NCBI GenBank assembly: GCA_965115825.1
Contig: OZ220464.1
Coordinates: 248,001 to 312,000, forward strand
Length of the DNA: 64,000 bases
Direction of reading: 5' to 3'
Origin: Bin87 sp965115825
GTDB taxonomy: Bacteria; Chloroflexota; Dehalococcoidia; Lucifugimonadales; UBA3495
The first letter of the stretch is position 1. Every line of letters begins with the position of its first letter. Positions 33,576 through 41,916 of the stretch are shown here, one piece after another. A model generated the notes under the pieces. It did not search any database. It saw only the letters and a program-made list of their open reading frames with translations, and was not told the DNA's origin. The translations under genes were made by a program, and so were the position numbers.

Positions 33576-34319
33576 TTACCACAGCCGCCACAGTTCCCGG
33601 GTCAGCAGGGTTGCGCTGCCGCCGATTATGACGAAGAGGACGGCGTAGCGGAAGGCGCGCAGGCTCATGCGTCGCGCGAGCCAGCCGCCGGCTGTCGCGC
33701 CCACCGCCACGACCGGGGCGCCGGCGCCGATGTTGTAGGCCATCTCGGCAGGAATCAGGCCGGCGAGGGTGTAGAAGGCTAAACCCAGCAGGCCGGCCAG
33801 CAGGAAGTACACGGCCAGGGTGGCGCGCATGGTTTCCCGGGGCCAGTCCTGCTCGATGGCGTAAATGGCGGCCAGGGGCCCGCCGATGCTCAAGGTAGTT
33901 GTGAGCAGCGTGGTGGTGAAGCCGAAGCCGAGGGCGGCCCAGGGCGTCCGCGCCGCCGGCGCCCGGACGTTGAACAGGCTCATGACGGCTATTGCCAGTA
34001 TCAGGGTTACGATGGTCACGCGCAGGAGGGTTGGCGCGGCGGCGTCCAGCAGCAGGGCTCCCAGGGGCACCGGCGGGAGGCCGGCCAGGATGAAAAGCCG
34101 GGATTGACGCCAGCGGAAGTGTCGCCAGGTTTGGGCGAGGATCAGCAGCGTGGCCAGGGCTATCATTGCGTTGGCGAGGACTACGACCTGCTGGGGCAAC
34201 AGTATCAGCAGCAGTATGGGGGCCATCACCAGGCCCATGCCGAAGCCTACGGCGCTGAACACGAAGGAACCGAGCAGCAGCGCGGCCAGGCCGATTACCA
34301 GTTCCCAGCCGGCGAGCAT
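33576..34319 (-). CDS. TauE/SafE family sulfite/anion exporter-like membrane protein
   Basis: A 247-residue protein with about seven or eight transmembrane segments. FVFSAVGFGMGLVMAPIL near the N-terminus is the first TauE/SafE repeat and GFGFTTTLLTTTLSIGGPLAA the second. Family members move sulfite, sulfoacetate or similar anions across the inner membrane; the substrate is unknown. Its start coincides with the stop of the upstream NAD-kinase-like gene (shared base 34319), so the genes are coupled. It converges with trxB. Confidence 0.85.
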   Translation of the reverse strand: MLAGWELVIGLAALLLGSFVFSAVGFGMGLVMAPILLLILLPQQVVVLANAMIALATLLILAQTWRHFRWRQSRLFILAGLPPVPLGALLLDAAAPTLLRVTIVTLILAIAVMSLFNVRAPAARTPWAALGFGFTTTLLTTTLSIGGPLAAIYAIEQDWPRETMRATLAVYFLLAGLLGLAFYTLAGLIPAEMAYNIGAGAPVVAVGATAGGWLARRMSLRAFRYAVLFVIIGGSATLLTRELWRLW

Positions 34320-35326
34320 CAGGCGAGGTTGAACAGGCCCAGCTGCGCCGCTCGCAGCAACGCTCGCTGTACCTGGACCGCCGGCGGGCCGTCCCGCGCG
34401 AGCACAATCTCCGCGGCGTCGTCAGGCGTCAGGGTCAGGGAGCGTTCGCCGTCCAGGGCGATGGCGCAGTAGCGTTGTTGCAGGGGAACGGGGACGCCCT
34501 CTTGCAGCAGCTCCCACTCGGCGACGGCGGCCGGCGCGACGATGCCGGGCGCGACGGGAGCGTTGACCGTAACCGTGGCGGTAGGATTGGCCTCGTCGTG
34601 GGGGCCGGTCAGCCGATAACGCAGGCCGCCCACATCGGCGAGGGACAAGGGATGCAGGCGCCCGCCTACGGAGGACAGGCCGATGCCGTCCGGTTCGGCC
34701 CGGGTCAGGAAGACTTCATACACTGTGTCCAAGTCCCAGATGGCGCGCGTCGCCACGTAACGCTCACGGGAGATTGCGACATCGACCAGAGCGCGTTCGC
34801 GGAGTTCGCCGTTCACCCGGACGTGCAGCGTTTTGCTGACTATTGCGGCGTCGGCTGCGCTCAGCAGGCCCGACGCGACCAGTCCGGCGGCGATGCCGGC
34901 CAGGGTTCCCTCAACCATAACGGGAAAGATGTTGTTGGTGCCGGTGGATATGGCGACGATGGGGATTTGATTGGTTCCCATGGCGACGGCCCGGTTGGTG
35001 CCGTCGCCGCCGAGGGTGATGAGGCAGCCTACGCCCATGTCGGCCATCATAGCGGCGGCGCGGGTTGTGTCGCCCTCGGAGTACCGGGGCGACATGGGCA
35101 GGATTTCCAGGGGGATGGCGATGCCGGAATCGTCAGCGGCGCGGCGGCAGAGGTTTGCACTGTCGGGCATGGCCAAGGCCCGCTCTATCAGGGTGGATTG
35201 CAGGCCAATCAGCGCCCGGCGGATGGTGTTGACCTTTTCCCAGTCGGGCGTCACGCGCCCCTGCGCCACCAGCCGGCGGATGTCCTTGCTGGCAGCGGGG
35301 TTAGCAATAATTCCAACGGTGGCCAT
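34319..35326 (-). CDS. ATP-NAD kinase family protein (AcoX-like)
   Basis: A 335-residue protein. VGIIANPAASKDIRR opens the fold and LITLGGDGTNRAVAMG carries the GGDGT motif of the NAD kinase/diacylglycerol kinase superfamily; STGTNNIFP follows as in AcoX proteins of acetoin catabolism. The reaction is uncertain: AcoX relatives are usually annotated as NAD kinases but few are tested. It is translationally coupled to the TauE/SafE-like exporter. Confidence 0.8.
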   Translation of the reverse strand: MATVGIIANPAASKDIRRLVAQGRVTPDWEKVNTIRRALIGLQSTLIERALAMPDSANLCRRAADDSGIAIPLEILPMSPRYSEGDTTRAAAMMADMGVGCLITLGGDGTNRAVAMGTNQIPIVAISTGTNNIFPVMVEGTLAGIAAGLVASGLLSAADAAIVSKTLHVRVNGELRERALVDVAISRERYVATRAIWDLDTVYEVFLTRAEPDGIGLSSVGGRLHPLSLADVGGLRYRLTGPHDEANPTATVTVNAPVAPGIVAPAAVAEWELLQEGVPVPLQQRYCAIALDGERSLTLTPDDAAEIVLARDGPPAVQVQRALLRAAQLGLFNLA

Positions 35327-35433
35327 ACTCGGATTTTTATCTCCCTTGATGGGATAGGCCAGGGTATGAGGGCGGAGAGGCGCAACGGCGGCCTACTATA
35401 CACTACGCGCGGGCAGTATGGCGGTGGCGCGGG

Positions 35434-35537
35434 GGAAACGAAACGGAAACGAAGTTGAAATGAGACGGAAATAAAATCCGGGTTTTGGTATAATTTGAGT
35501 ACGATAATTGCGAAATTAGCCGGAAACGAAACGGAAA
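35434..35537 (+). promoter_or_regulatory. -10 box flanked by identical 16-bp direct repeats (operator-like)
   Basis: GGAAACGAAACGGAAA occurs at 35434-35449 and again at 35522-35537, 88 bp apart; a partial copy (GAGACGGAAATAAA) lies at 35462. Between them is a perfect TATAAT at 35489-35494, with no good -35. The arrangement suggests regulator binding sites around the start of the Fic-type gene. Confidence 0.5.
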
Positions 35538-35932
35538 TGGCCTTGCAAAACGTCAGCCGCTACATACGCCCACAGCGTTGGATACGCTACGATCCTGCGG
35601 CTGTTATGGACTCTTTGATAGCGGCCAAAACCGCAGGGGGTATTTTACGCGGCCTGCCCTATCTGCCGCAATGGATTGCGCAAGTTCACGAGGAACAGCT
35701 GCGTCTGGAAGCGGTGGGCACGTCACGAATTGAGGGGGCTGAGTTCACCCAGCGTGAACAAGATGAAGCGCTGGCCCCCGAATCGGCAACGCGCTATGAT
35801 TTGACTCACTCACAGCGGCAACTCCGGGCAGCCGAGTTTGCCTATCGTTGGCTGCGTTCCTCACTTGAGGTGCTAGCGTACTTCCGGCGGATTTACTATA
35901 GGTCTGACGGCGCGGTTCCGGTCAGCTCGTAG
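35537..35932 (+). pseudogene. Truncated Fic family protein (N-terminal domain only)
   Basis: ATG 35537 gives 131 residues (a TTG at 35495 could add 14). IRPQRWIRYDP and LRLEAVGTSRIEGAEFTQRE match the Fic_N domain that precedes the AMP-transferase core. The core motif HPFxxGNGR is absent: the frame ends at 35932 inside the 3' end of the opposing nucleotidyltransferase-HEPN gene. The gene appears cut by a deletion or by arrival of that module. Confidence 0.7.
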
Positions 35933-36756
35933 GCTCGGTTGATGAAAGTGTGCACCGCCAGGTTTATCTCTTGGCGAAACGCTGCCTGATCCAGTTCACT
36001 CATGCGAAAGGTGGTTCCGCTGTACCGGTAGAAGGCCGCGTACAACGTTAGCCAGTTGTCGTACCCACTGGGATGTGCGAGGTCATCGAATGTCGTGTAC
36101 GCCATCAAAAGGCGTAATTGCGCGCTGGCCAGCGATTGCGTTTCTGCCGAGTCGGCAAGGGTGAGCCGCGCCAAATCCGCCAAGTCGTGGACCCGACCGT
36201 ATTCAATATCGGCTGCCGACATCCACGCTTTCAGAGCGTTCTCTACCGCCTGCTGCGCGTGAAAGCCGTAGTCCTCCTGTGGAAAATCGCCCGCTTCCAT
36301 CATCCTGTTAAAGGTGCTGATCTGCCGGTAAGCGGCTTGCAGCCTTTCCTTCACGTCAGGCCAAGATGCTGGGTATCCGTCATCGTGCTGACTGTTGGAC
36401 GCTAGCTCTTGGTCGTTCATGATGATTCCCTCTTTGGCGGCTTGGCCCGCCACGTGGTTTCTGGCCCGCCGCGCGTACTCAAAACTCTCTCTTTTCATTG
36501 GCACCACGTCGATGCCCAGGCGCGGCGGGTGTGCCTCAAAGTAGGCTTTGGCAGCGTTGCGGGCAGTTGCCATTGCGGTGAGCGCGCTGCCGTTAGCCAC
36601 TACCATCAAGTCAACGTCCGAGTCTGGACGGTGGTCTCCACGGGCACGGGACCCGAACAGTATCACGGTGTCGGGCGCTACGGCGTCCTGCGCCGCCTTG
36701 GCCACCGCCAATCCTATGGCGTCCGGGTTGCCTTGATGATGCGTTGCGCGAGCCAT
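35896..36756 (-). CDS. Nucleotidyltransferase-HEPN fusion protein (MNT-HEPN type)
   Basis: A 286-residue two-domain protein. The N-terminal minimal nucleotidyltransferase has GSRARGDHRPDSDVDLMVVA with the paired acidic residues. After a linker, residues about 125-286 are an all-alpha HEPN domain with GFHAQQAVENALKAW and RVHDLADLARL. HEPN/MNT pairs are usually two-gene toxin-antitoxin systems in which MNT modifies the HEPN RNase; here both are in one chain. An XRE regulator lies 32 bp upstream. GGAGA precedes the ATG. Similar fusions are also annotated as drug-modifying or defence proteins, so the role is inferred. Confidence 0.8.
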   Translation of the reverse strand: MARATHHQGNPDAIGLAVAKAAQDAVAPDTVILFGSRARGDHRPDSDVDLMVVANGSALTAMATARNAAKAYFEAHPPRLGIDVVPMKRESFEYARRARNHVAGQAAKEGIIMNDQELASNSQHDDGYPASWPDVKERLQAAYRQISTFNRMMEAGDFPQEDYGFHAQQAVENALKAWMSAADIEYGRVHDLADLARLTLADSAETQSLASAQLRLLMAYTTFDDLAHPSGYDNWLTLYAAFYRYSGTTFRMSELDQAAFRQEINLAVHTFINRAYELTGTAPSDL

Positions 36757-36788
36757 TGGTGTCTCCGGCGTCGGCTTGAAACAGGTTG

Positions 36789-37217
36789 CTACAGCAGTTG
36801 CTTGCCGGCGAAGGTCTGGTAGATTTCCACTACAAACCGCTTGGCTTCCATCGGCAGGGGCTCTTCCGGCTTGGCGTAGGCTTTCAGCCTGGGGTCGTCC
36901 AGCAGGAAGCGATAACTGCGCTCCACGTCGTCGTTGTCGTATTCCGGGTTCAGGTGTTCGTCCTTGACCAAGCCGGCTTGCCAGAGCAGGTTGCGGGCGT
37001 TGACGCCATAGTAGGCGGCCAGGCGGGTCAACGTCTTGACGCCTGGCCTGCTGGCGCCGGTTTCCAGACGGCTGATGTACCCGTTGCGGATGCCGGTGTC
37101 GTTTTCGACCTTGCGCAGAGTTCGTTCGCCCCGCAACCGGCGCAGTACGTTTCCGATGTTGGGAGTGTGCTCGGCAACGGCCGCGGCGTCGCCGTTTTCG
37201 CGTCGGTTTTCCGGCAT
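36789..37217 (-). CDS. XRE family transcriptional regulator
   Basis: A 142-residue protein. Residues about 20-75 form a Cro/CI helix-turn-helix (IGNVLRRLRGERTLRKVENDTGIRNGYISRLETGASRPGVK in order across 37155-37030). A C-terminal region of about 65 residues rich in charged groups follows. AAGGAGG lies close before the ATG. With the nucleotidyltransferase-HEPN gene 32 bp downstream it looks like the autoregulator of that operon. Confidence 0.85.
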   Translation of the reverse strand: MPENRRENGDAAAVAEHTPNIGNVLRRLRGERTLRKVENDTGIRNGYISRLETGASRPGVKTLTRLAAYYGVNARNLLWQAGLVKDEHLNPEYDNDDVERSYRFLLDDPRLKAYAKPEEPLPMEAKRFVVEIYQTFAGKQLL

Positions 37218-37368
37218 TGTGCCTTTACCTCCTTGCTGGGGTTTGCTATATTCTAATGCGGCATTTTACATCGTCTGCATTGACGGCCCGGTTCGTCCGG
37301 TGATGGTTCCGACGGCGGCGTACCGCAACGGAATAGTGCAATCAGTGTAGCACGCGGAGCGGGATACG

Positions 37369-37734
37369 ATGCAATTCTTCGGGGCCGGAGAAGGCGACTA
37401 TGCGGACGAGGCGCGGGAAAAGGTACGCAGACAGGGCTTTTCCTGCATGGCGAAGGTGATCAGGGTGGCGATGGCAGCGGACCATGTGGCGGAGAACCCG
37501 CTGGCTACGAGTGTCTGGGCTGAGGCTGTCGCGGAACCGTTGCACTGCACCGTTCATGGCGCAGGCTGCTACGGTAACGACCACTACACCGAGGCCGGCA
37601 CTGACCTGATGCGCCAGTTGGAGAGAGGCGTACCCCTGCGAGTGGACAACGGCAAAGATAACTATGTTGAGTGGTTGCCGATTGGGAAGGTGCTTGTTCC
37701 CAGGTTTCGCTTCAAGGAACCGCAGATGGCTTAG
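37369..37734 (+). CDS. Hypothetical protein (121 aa)
   Basis: Not recognised. It starts MQFFGAGEGDYADEAREKVR, has GGAG at moderate distance, and contains a HCTVHGAGCYGNDHY segment with clustered Cys and His that might bind metal. It is followed 88 bp later by a good intrinsic terminator, supporting a real transcript. It diverges from the XRE operon. Confidence 0.45.
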   Translation: MQFFGAGEGDYADEAREKVRRQGFSCMAKVIRVAMAADHVAENPLATSVWAEAVAEPLHCTVHGAGCYGNDHYTEAGTDLMRQLERGVPLRVDNGKDNYVEWLPIGKVLVPRFRFKEPQMA

Positions 37735-37821
37735 GAATAGGCTACGGGTTCGGGCAGCGTTCCGTTTTAGGGCCTGAGATCACGTAATGGCGTGGCCTGC
37801 GCCACCATTCTCCCCACACCG

Positions 37822-37845
37822 AAGGCCGCGGGTAACTGCGGCCTT
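37822..37845 (+). terminator. Intrinsic terminator
   Basis: AAGGCCGC pairs with GCGGCCTT around an 8-nt loop and is followed by TTCCTT. It ends the transcript of the hypothetical gene at 37369-37734. Confidence 0.65.
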
Positions 37846-37862
37846 TTCCTTGCGGCCTGCCG

Positions 37863-38153
37863 TTGTTGGGTTATCTGAAACTGCTGACGGAGCGCGATGA
37901 CGGGACTATCATAGCGGCGACGCTGCTGCTGTTTCCGACATCGATGGCGTTTTATGGAGGAATGATCGTGTTTTTCGCAGCGAAGGAGTTCGTTGAGAAG
38001 AGAGCCATGAAGCGCGGCCTGCAAGAGGGCCGGCAGGAGGGCCGGCAGGCAGAGCGTGAGCGCATTCGGCGGGAGCTGGCGAAATTGGGCGCGCCATTGA
38101 CGCCGGAGCAGGTCCGAATCCTGTCGGACGAAACCGGCAATGGCGGAGGTTGA
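37863..38153 (+). CDS. Small hypothetical protein with a membrane segment and charged helix
   Basis: A 96-residue frame from TTG 37863, start uncertain. A hydrophobic part (IIAATLLLFPTSMAFYGGMIVFFAA) is followed by a long charged helix with QEGRQEGRQAERERIRRELA. This tail resembles those of PD-(D/E)xK transposase-like Rpn/PDDEXK proteins, so it might be a broken relic of a longer gene. No family assigned. Confidence 0.35.
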   Translation: MLGYLKLLTERDDGTIIAATLLLFPTSMAFYGGMIVFFAAKEFVEKRAMKRGLQEGRQEGRQAERERIRRELAKLGAPLTPEQVRILSDETGNGGG

Positions 38154-38281
38154 TGATACGATAAAACAGCGCGCGGCTGTTTTCCTGGGCGAAAACGAGG
38201 CATTAGATGCAGTTAGCCGGCTATGGTAAGGCTGTCCATCTACTACATATACGTGGGTTGCGCGAGCTGAGAGTGGTTGCA

Positions 38282-38785
38282 ATGCGAGGATATAGTTTGA
38301 ACGTTCCCAAGGTGGCAACGCTTGCGTTAATACTGGTCATGCTTGGGGTTCTGGGATTCTACGGTTACCGATTGTATGAGTTCAGGAATCCCAGTCGGGT
38401 GGTCTGGCACGTGGAACCCGTAATGCTCCACGGTTACATAATTGCTGCCGGCATGGTAGAAAAAGACCCGGGTCAGTCCTACACCAAGAGTTTTGGCCTA
38501 TCAGTCGACAACGGGGGATGCCCGCCATCAACCCCTCGTTGGCCGGTGGGTAAAGCTGAAGCGTATTCGGTAGAAGGGTACTCCATCGATCCCAGCCAGT
38601 ATTGGACCGACGGCGATTACTTCAGCATCGTAACGCCGCTGGATCCGGAGTGGATAGAGACGGCGCGACAGTGCGATCTTCGCCTGGTTGTTTATGGAGG
38701 CGCGTCCACGGTTTTCAGCTACGGCGCTTCCGGCTCCAAGCAAATCAGGATTGTTTCCGTTGAGCCGCCGCCGGGGACTGAGTGA
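38282..38785 (+). CDS. Hypothetical membrane-anchored protein
   Basis: A 167-residue protein; ATG 38282 chosen because it begins just before a single transmembrane helix (VATLALILVMLGVLGFYGYRL), and longer starts lack a ribosome site. The remainder looks extracytoplasmic with beta strands and several Tyr and Trp residues. No family recognised. Its last 98 bp overlap upstream extensions of the methylase frame but not the methylase start proposed here. Confidence 0.5.
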   Translation: MRGYSLNVPKVATLALILVMLGVLGFYGYRLYEFRNPSRVVWHVEPVMLHGYIIAAGMVEKDPGQSYTKSFGLSVDNGGCPPSTPRWPVGKAEAYSVEGYSIDPSQYWTDGDYFSIVTPLDPEWIETARQCDLRLVVYGGASTVFSYGASGSKQIRIVSVEPPPGTE

Positions 38786-38858
38786 TGCGGTTGACACGCT
38801 GCGACCGGCGGCAATACCATCGGGGGCGTTGCGACGTTTAGAAACGCAGCAGGTTGAT

Positions 38859-41800
38859 ATGCAGGCATCTCAGCCCGACATTTCCGCCGGCCCGGTCGGG
38901 CTGATGCACGAGCAGACCTTCAACGAGGCGCTGGCCGAGGCGCTGCGTCAACGGCGCAAGACCTGGCGCGAGGACGCTCGTTACGTCATAGCGGAACGCC
39001 AGCAGGCGCTCAGCGACGCCGGCCGGGAGCGTCCGGACGTTCTGTTGGCGCCGCCGGACATTTATCCCATCGTGATTGAAGTGGAGTGGGGTGAGCCGGC
39101 CTTCGCCGACGCTCGGCGGAGACTGGGGCGGCGCGTGGCCGGCACTTCGTTTCCGGTGCGCTCGGCCATTGCGGTAGGAGCGCCTCCGGAGATTCGCAGC
39201 TGGTCAACCGACTATCTGCGGCGGCGGCTGGCCGAACCCGATGGCATAACCCTCAGTTACGCGGCGCTGTCCGCCAACGTGGAGGGCAATGAGACGGAAA
39301 TCACGTTGACCGACGCCGAGGTTTCCGCCTGGCCGGAGCCGCCCAACTTCGTTGCCGGCACGGTTGACGACCTGGCCGCCCTTTGCGAATACGCGGCGGA
39401 ACCTCCGGGGCTGGTGATGTTGACCGCCGGCCGGGTTGCCGCCCAAATCCATAGTCTCGCCGATTATCTATACCGCCGGCTGCCGCCGGGCGTTGCCGGC
39501 GACATCGCTGCCGGGTTGGGGCAGCGACAGGAGATGCAGGGGCTGCGCATGGCCTGCTGCATCTGGCTCACCTCCATGCGACTGCAAAACCTGCTGGCGG
39601 CCGGGTCGGGCGCGATGCAGCGCAACGGGTTGCGCTCAACCGCGGCGCTGCGGGCGGATGCCTATGGCGCAATCACCCTGGGCCATGTGCGCGCCGAGTG
39701 GGACAAGATACTGGCCGTCAACTATGGTTCCATTTTCAACACTGCCCGCAATGCGCTGGATGTCCGCATACCGGATTCAGTGGGCGCCGACGTGATGCTG
39801 CGGCTGGCCGAAATCGCGGAACTGATTACCGCTTTGCGGCTGGGCAACCGGGTGGACTTTGCCGGGGAGCTGTTCCCTCTGCTGTTGGACGACCGAGAGG
39901 AGACGGCGGCTCACTATACTCTGCCTGAAACGGCGGAGCTGCTGGCGCGGCTGGCGGCGGCAAGGCTCGACTTGCCGGCATGGTCTGACGCCGACGCCGT
40001 GGGCAATTTGCGAATCGCCGATATGGCCTGCGGCACCGGGACGCTGCTGCGGGCGGCTTATCGTCATATCCGCAGTCGTCATGAGGAGGCCGGCGGAACG
40101 GCGGATGACTTGCATCGCGTGATGATTGAGCAGTCGCTTACCGGGCTGGACATCAATGCGCTGGCGGCGCACATGACCGCCGCCGGAATTTCCATCACTG
40201 AGATTGCTACGGAGTATCACAGCGCCAATATCGCCGCCGTTGACGTGCAGAACGGCGCTACCGGCTCTCTGGAGCTGCTGGAATATGAGCAGATTACCGA
40301 CATAACGGGCCAGTCGGCGCGTACCGCCGCCGGCGGGCTGGAACAGCCGGTTATCATTCCGGTGCCTCACCACAGCCAGGATCTGGTCATTCAGAACCCG
40401 CCATACTCCCGGGCCAGGGGCGAGCGGCGGATGTTCGACGTAACGGGCATTACCGAGAAGCAACGGCGGCGCAGCATGAATCGGCTGACGCAACTCCGCG
40501 ACAAGCTCCGCAATGCCGGCAGCGAAATGCCCGACGCGCAAGCCGGCCTGGGCGCCGATTTTTCCGCTCTGGCCGGCAAGAAGTTGAAACCCGGCGGCGT
40601 TTTTGCCACCGTCCTGCCGCTGACCGCCGCTCACGCCGAGTCGTGGGAGGGCTTTCGACGCGCCGTTGAAAAGGAATACCGGGAGATAACCGCCATTGCC
40701 TTCACCGCTCACGAGGGCGCGATGATGTCCGCCGACACCTATATGAATGAGATGCTGCTGGTGGCAACGCGGCGGGACAAGGGGGACACGGCGGAAAGCG
40801 GCCCGGTTACCTGCGTGAACATCAGCGCCATTCCGGGAACGCTGACCGAAGCATTCTGGTACGCCCGGTGGCTGGACGACATCCGGCAATCCGGTGAACG
40901 AGGGGAAACGGGCGGAGTCATCCACAGGGCGGGGATGCGCATCGGCAGTTGGACGGCGATAAGGCCGCCGGCCGCCGGATTCCCATGGTTTGCCTTGGGC
41001 GTGCAGAATCACCATCTGGTCGCGGTCGCCGGAGAACTTTTTGCCGGCCGGCTGCATTCGCCGGAAAATCTGCAAAGCTGGCAGTTGGGCCTGGCAATGA
41101 CCACCCTTGACCAGGTAGTTGGCATCGGGCCGACGCACCATCTGATTGGCCATGTACGGGGCGCGAGGGAGGTTATCGGCGCGTTCACTTTTGACCCCGT
41201 TACGCCGGAGTTCCTGCCGGTGTATCCTGCGCTGTGGGCTGCCGACGCCGAAACGCAAACGCGGATGCTGGCATCGCCGACGCACGAAGGTCAACCGGCG
41301 ATAAGAGATGTGGATGAACTGCGCCGGATGCTGGCCCGGCGCAGCGACCTGTTTGTATCGCGCAACCTGCGTATGACCTCGCAAGCTTTGGCAGCGGCGC
41401 GAACTGACCGGAGTATGATGGGCGGCAGTACATGGACTGCTTTGACGTCAGACAATGACGATGTAAAGTCCGCACTGGCTATCTGGCTTAATTCCACGCT
41501 GAGCCTATTGATGCGTATATCTTATGCTCAGACTACCCAACCCGGACGCGCCAGACTGCAAATCAGAGGAGTGGCCGGTTTCCCGGTTCCGGATTTCGCC
41601 GCCGATACTCCTGCCGGGGAGCAGGCTCGTACCGTCGCCCGCGAGCGCATTGGCGAACTGCTGACGCTGGAGCTGCAACCGGTGTCTTACGCTTTCCGCG
41701 ACCCTAACCGCCATCGCATTGACCAGGTGGCGCTGGAAATGCTGGGATTGGGCGAAGACGCATCGGCAGTCGCCGCAGTCGCCGCATTGCGCGACCAGTG

Positions 41801-41867
41801 GTGCCGGGAGCCGTCCGTCCACGGCGGCAACCGGGAGGTTGCGCGCGCGCTGGGCATCACGCTGTAA
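38859..41867 (+). CDS. N6-adenine DNA methylase, type IIG-like with nuclease-like N-terminus
   Basis: A 1002-residue protein. Methylase motif I is DMACGTGTLLRAAYRH near residue 387 and motif IV NPPY near 511, an N6-adenine class enzyme. The N-terminal 150 residues include RPDVLLAPPD and PIVIEVEWGEPAFADARRR, the spacing of a PD-(D/E)xK nuclease but with EVE instead of ExK, so cutting ability is uncertain. A C-terminal region of about 300 residues is likely target recognition. ATG 38859 has AGG close by; the frame is open further upstream. No separate nuclease or BREX/DISARM partner adjoins, so a stand-alone type IIG restriction-modification enzyme is the best reading. Confidence 0.75.
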   Translation: MQASQPDISAGPVGLMHEQTFNEALAEALRQRRKTWREDARYVIAERQQALSDAGRERPDVLLAPPDIYPIVIEVEWGEPAFADARRRLGRRVAGTSFPVRSAIAVGAPPEIRSWSTDYLRRRLAEPDGITLSYAALSANVEGNETEITLTDAEVSAWPEPPNFVAGTVDDLAALCEYAAEPPGLVMLTAGRVAAQIHSLADYLYRRLPPGVAGDIAAGLGQRQEMQGLRMACCIWLTSMRLQNLLAAGSGAMQRNGLRSTAALRADAYGAITLGHVRAEWDKILAVNYGSIFNTARNALDVRIPDSVGADVMLRLAEIAELITALRLGNRVDFAGELFPLLLDDREETAAHYTLPETAELLARLAAARLDLPAWSDADAVGNLRIADMACGTGTLLRAAYRHIRSRHEEAGGTADDLHRVMIEQSLTGLDINALAAHMTAAGISITEIATEYHSANIAAVDVQNGATGSLELLEYEQITDITGQSARTAAGGLEQPVIIPVPHHSQDLVIQNPPYSRARGERRMFDVTGITEKQRRRSMNRLTQLRDKLRNAGSEMPDAQAGLGADFSALAGKKLKPGGVFATVLPLTAAHAESWEGFRRAVEKEYREITAIAFTAHEGAMMSADTYMNEMLLVATRRDKGDTAESGPVTCVNISAIPGTLTEAFWYARWLDDIRQSGERGETGGVIHRAGMRIGSWTAIRPPAAGFPWFALGVQNHHLVAVAGELFAGRLHSPENLQSWQLGLAMTTLDQVVGIGPTHHLIGHVRGAREVIGAFTFDPVTPEFLPVYPALWAADAETQTRMLASPTHEGQPAIRDVDELRRMLARRSDLFVSRNLRMTSQALAAARTDRSMMGGSTWTALTSDNDDVKSALAIWLNSTLSLLMRISYAQTTQPGRARLQIRGVAGFPVPDFAADTPAGEQARTVARERIGELLTLELQPVSYAFRDPNRHRIDQVALEMLGLGEDASAVAAVAALRDQWCREPSVHGGNREVARALGITL

Positions 41868-41916
41868 GCTACTTTCAAACTACGCCGCACCGGATTTATC
41901 TACAGGAGCATTCCGT

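Noticed and set aside
38859..41867. BREX PglX or DISARM methylase
   Set aside because: No PglZ, BrxC, DrmA/B or similar partner in the neighbourhood; a stand-alone type IIG-like reading is simpler.
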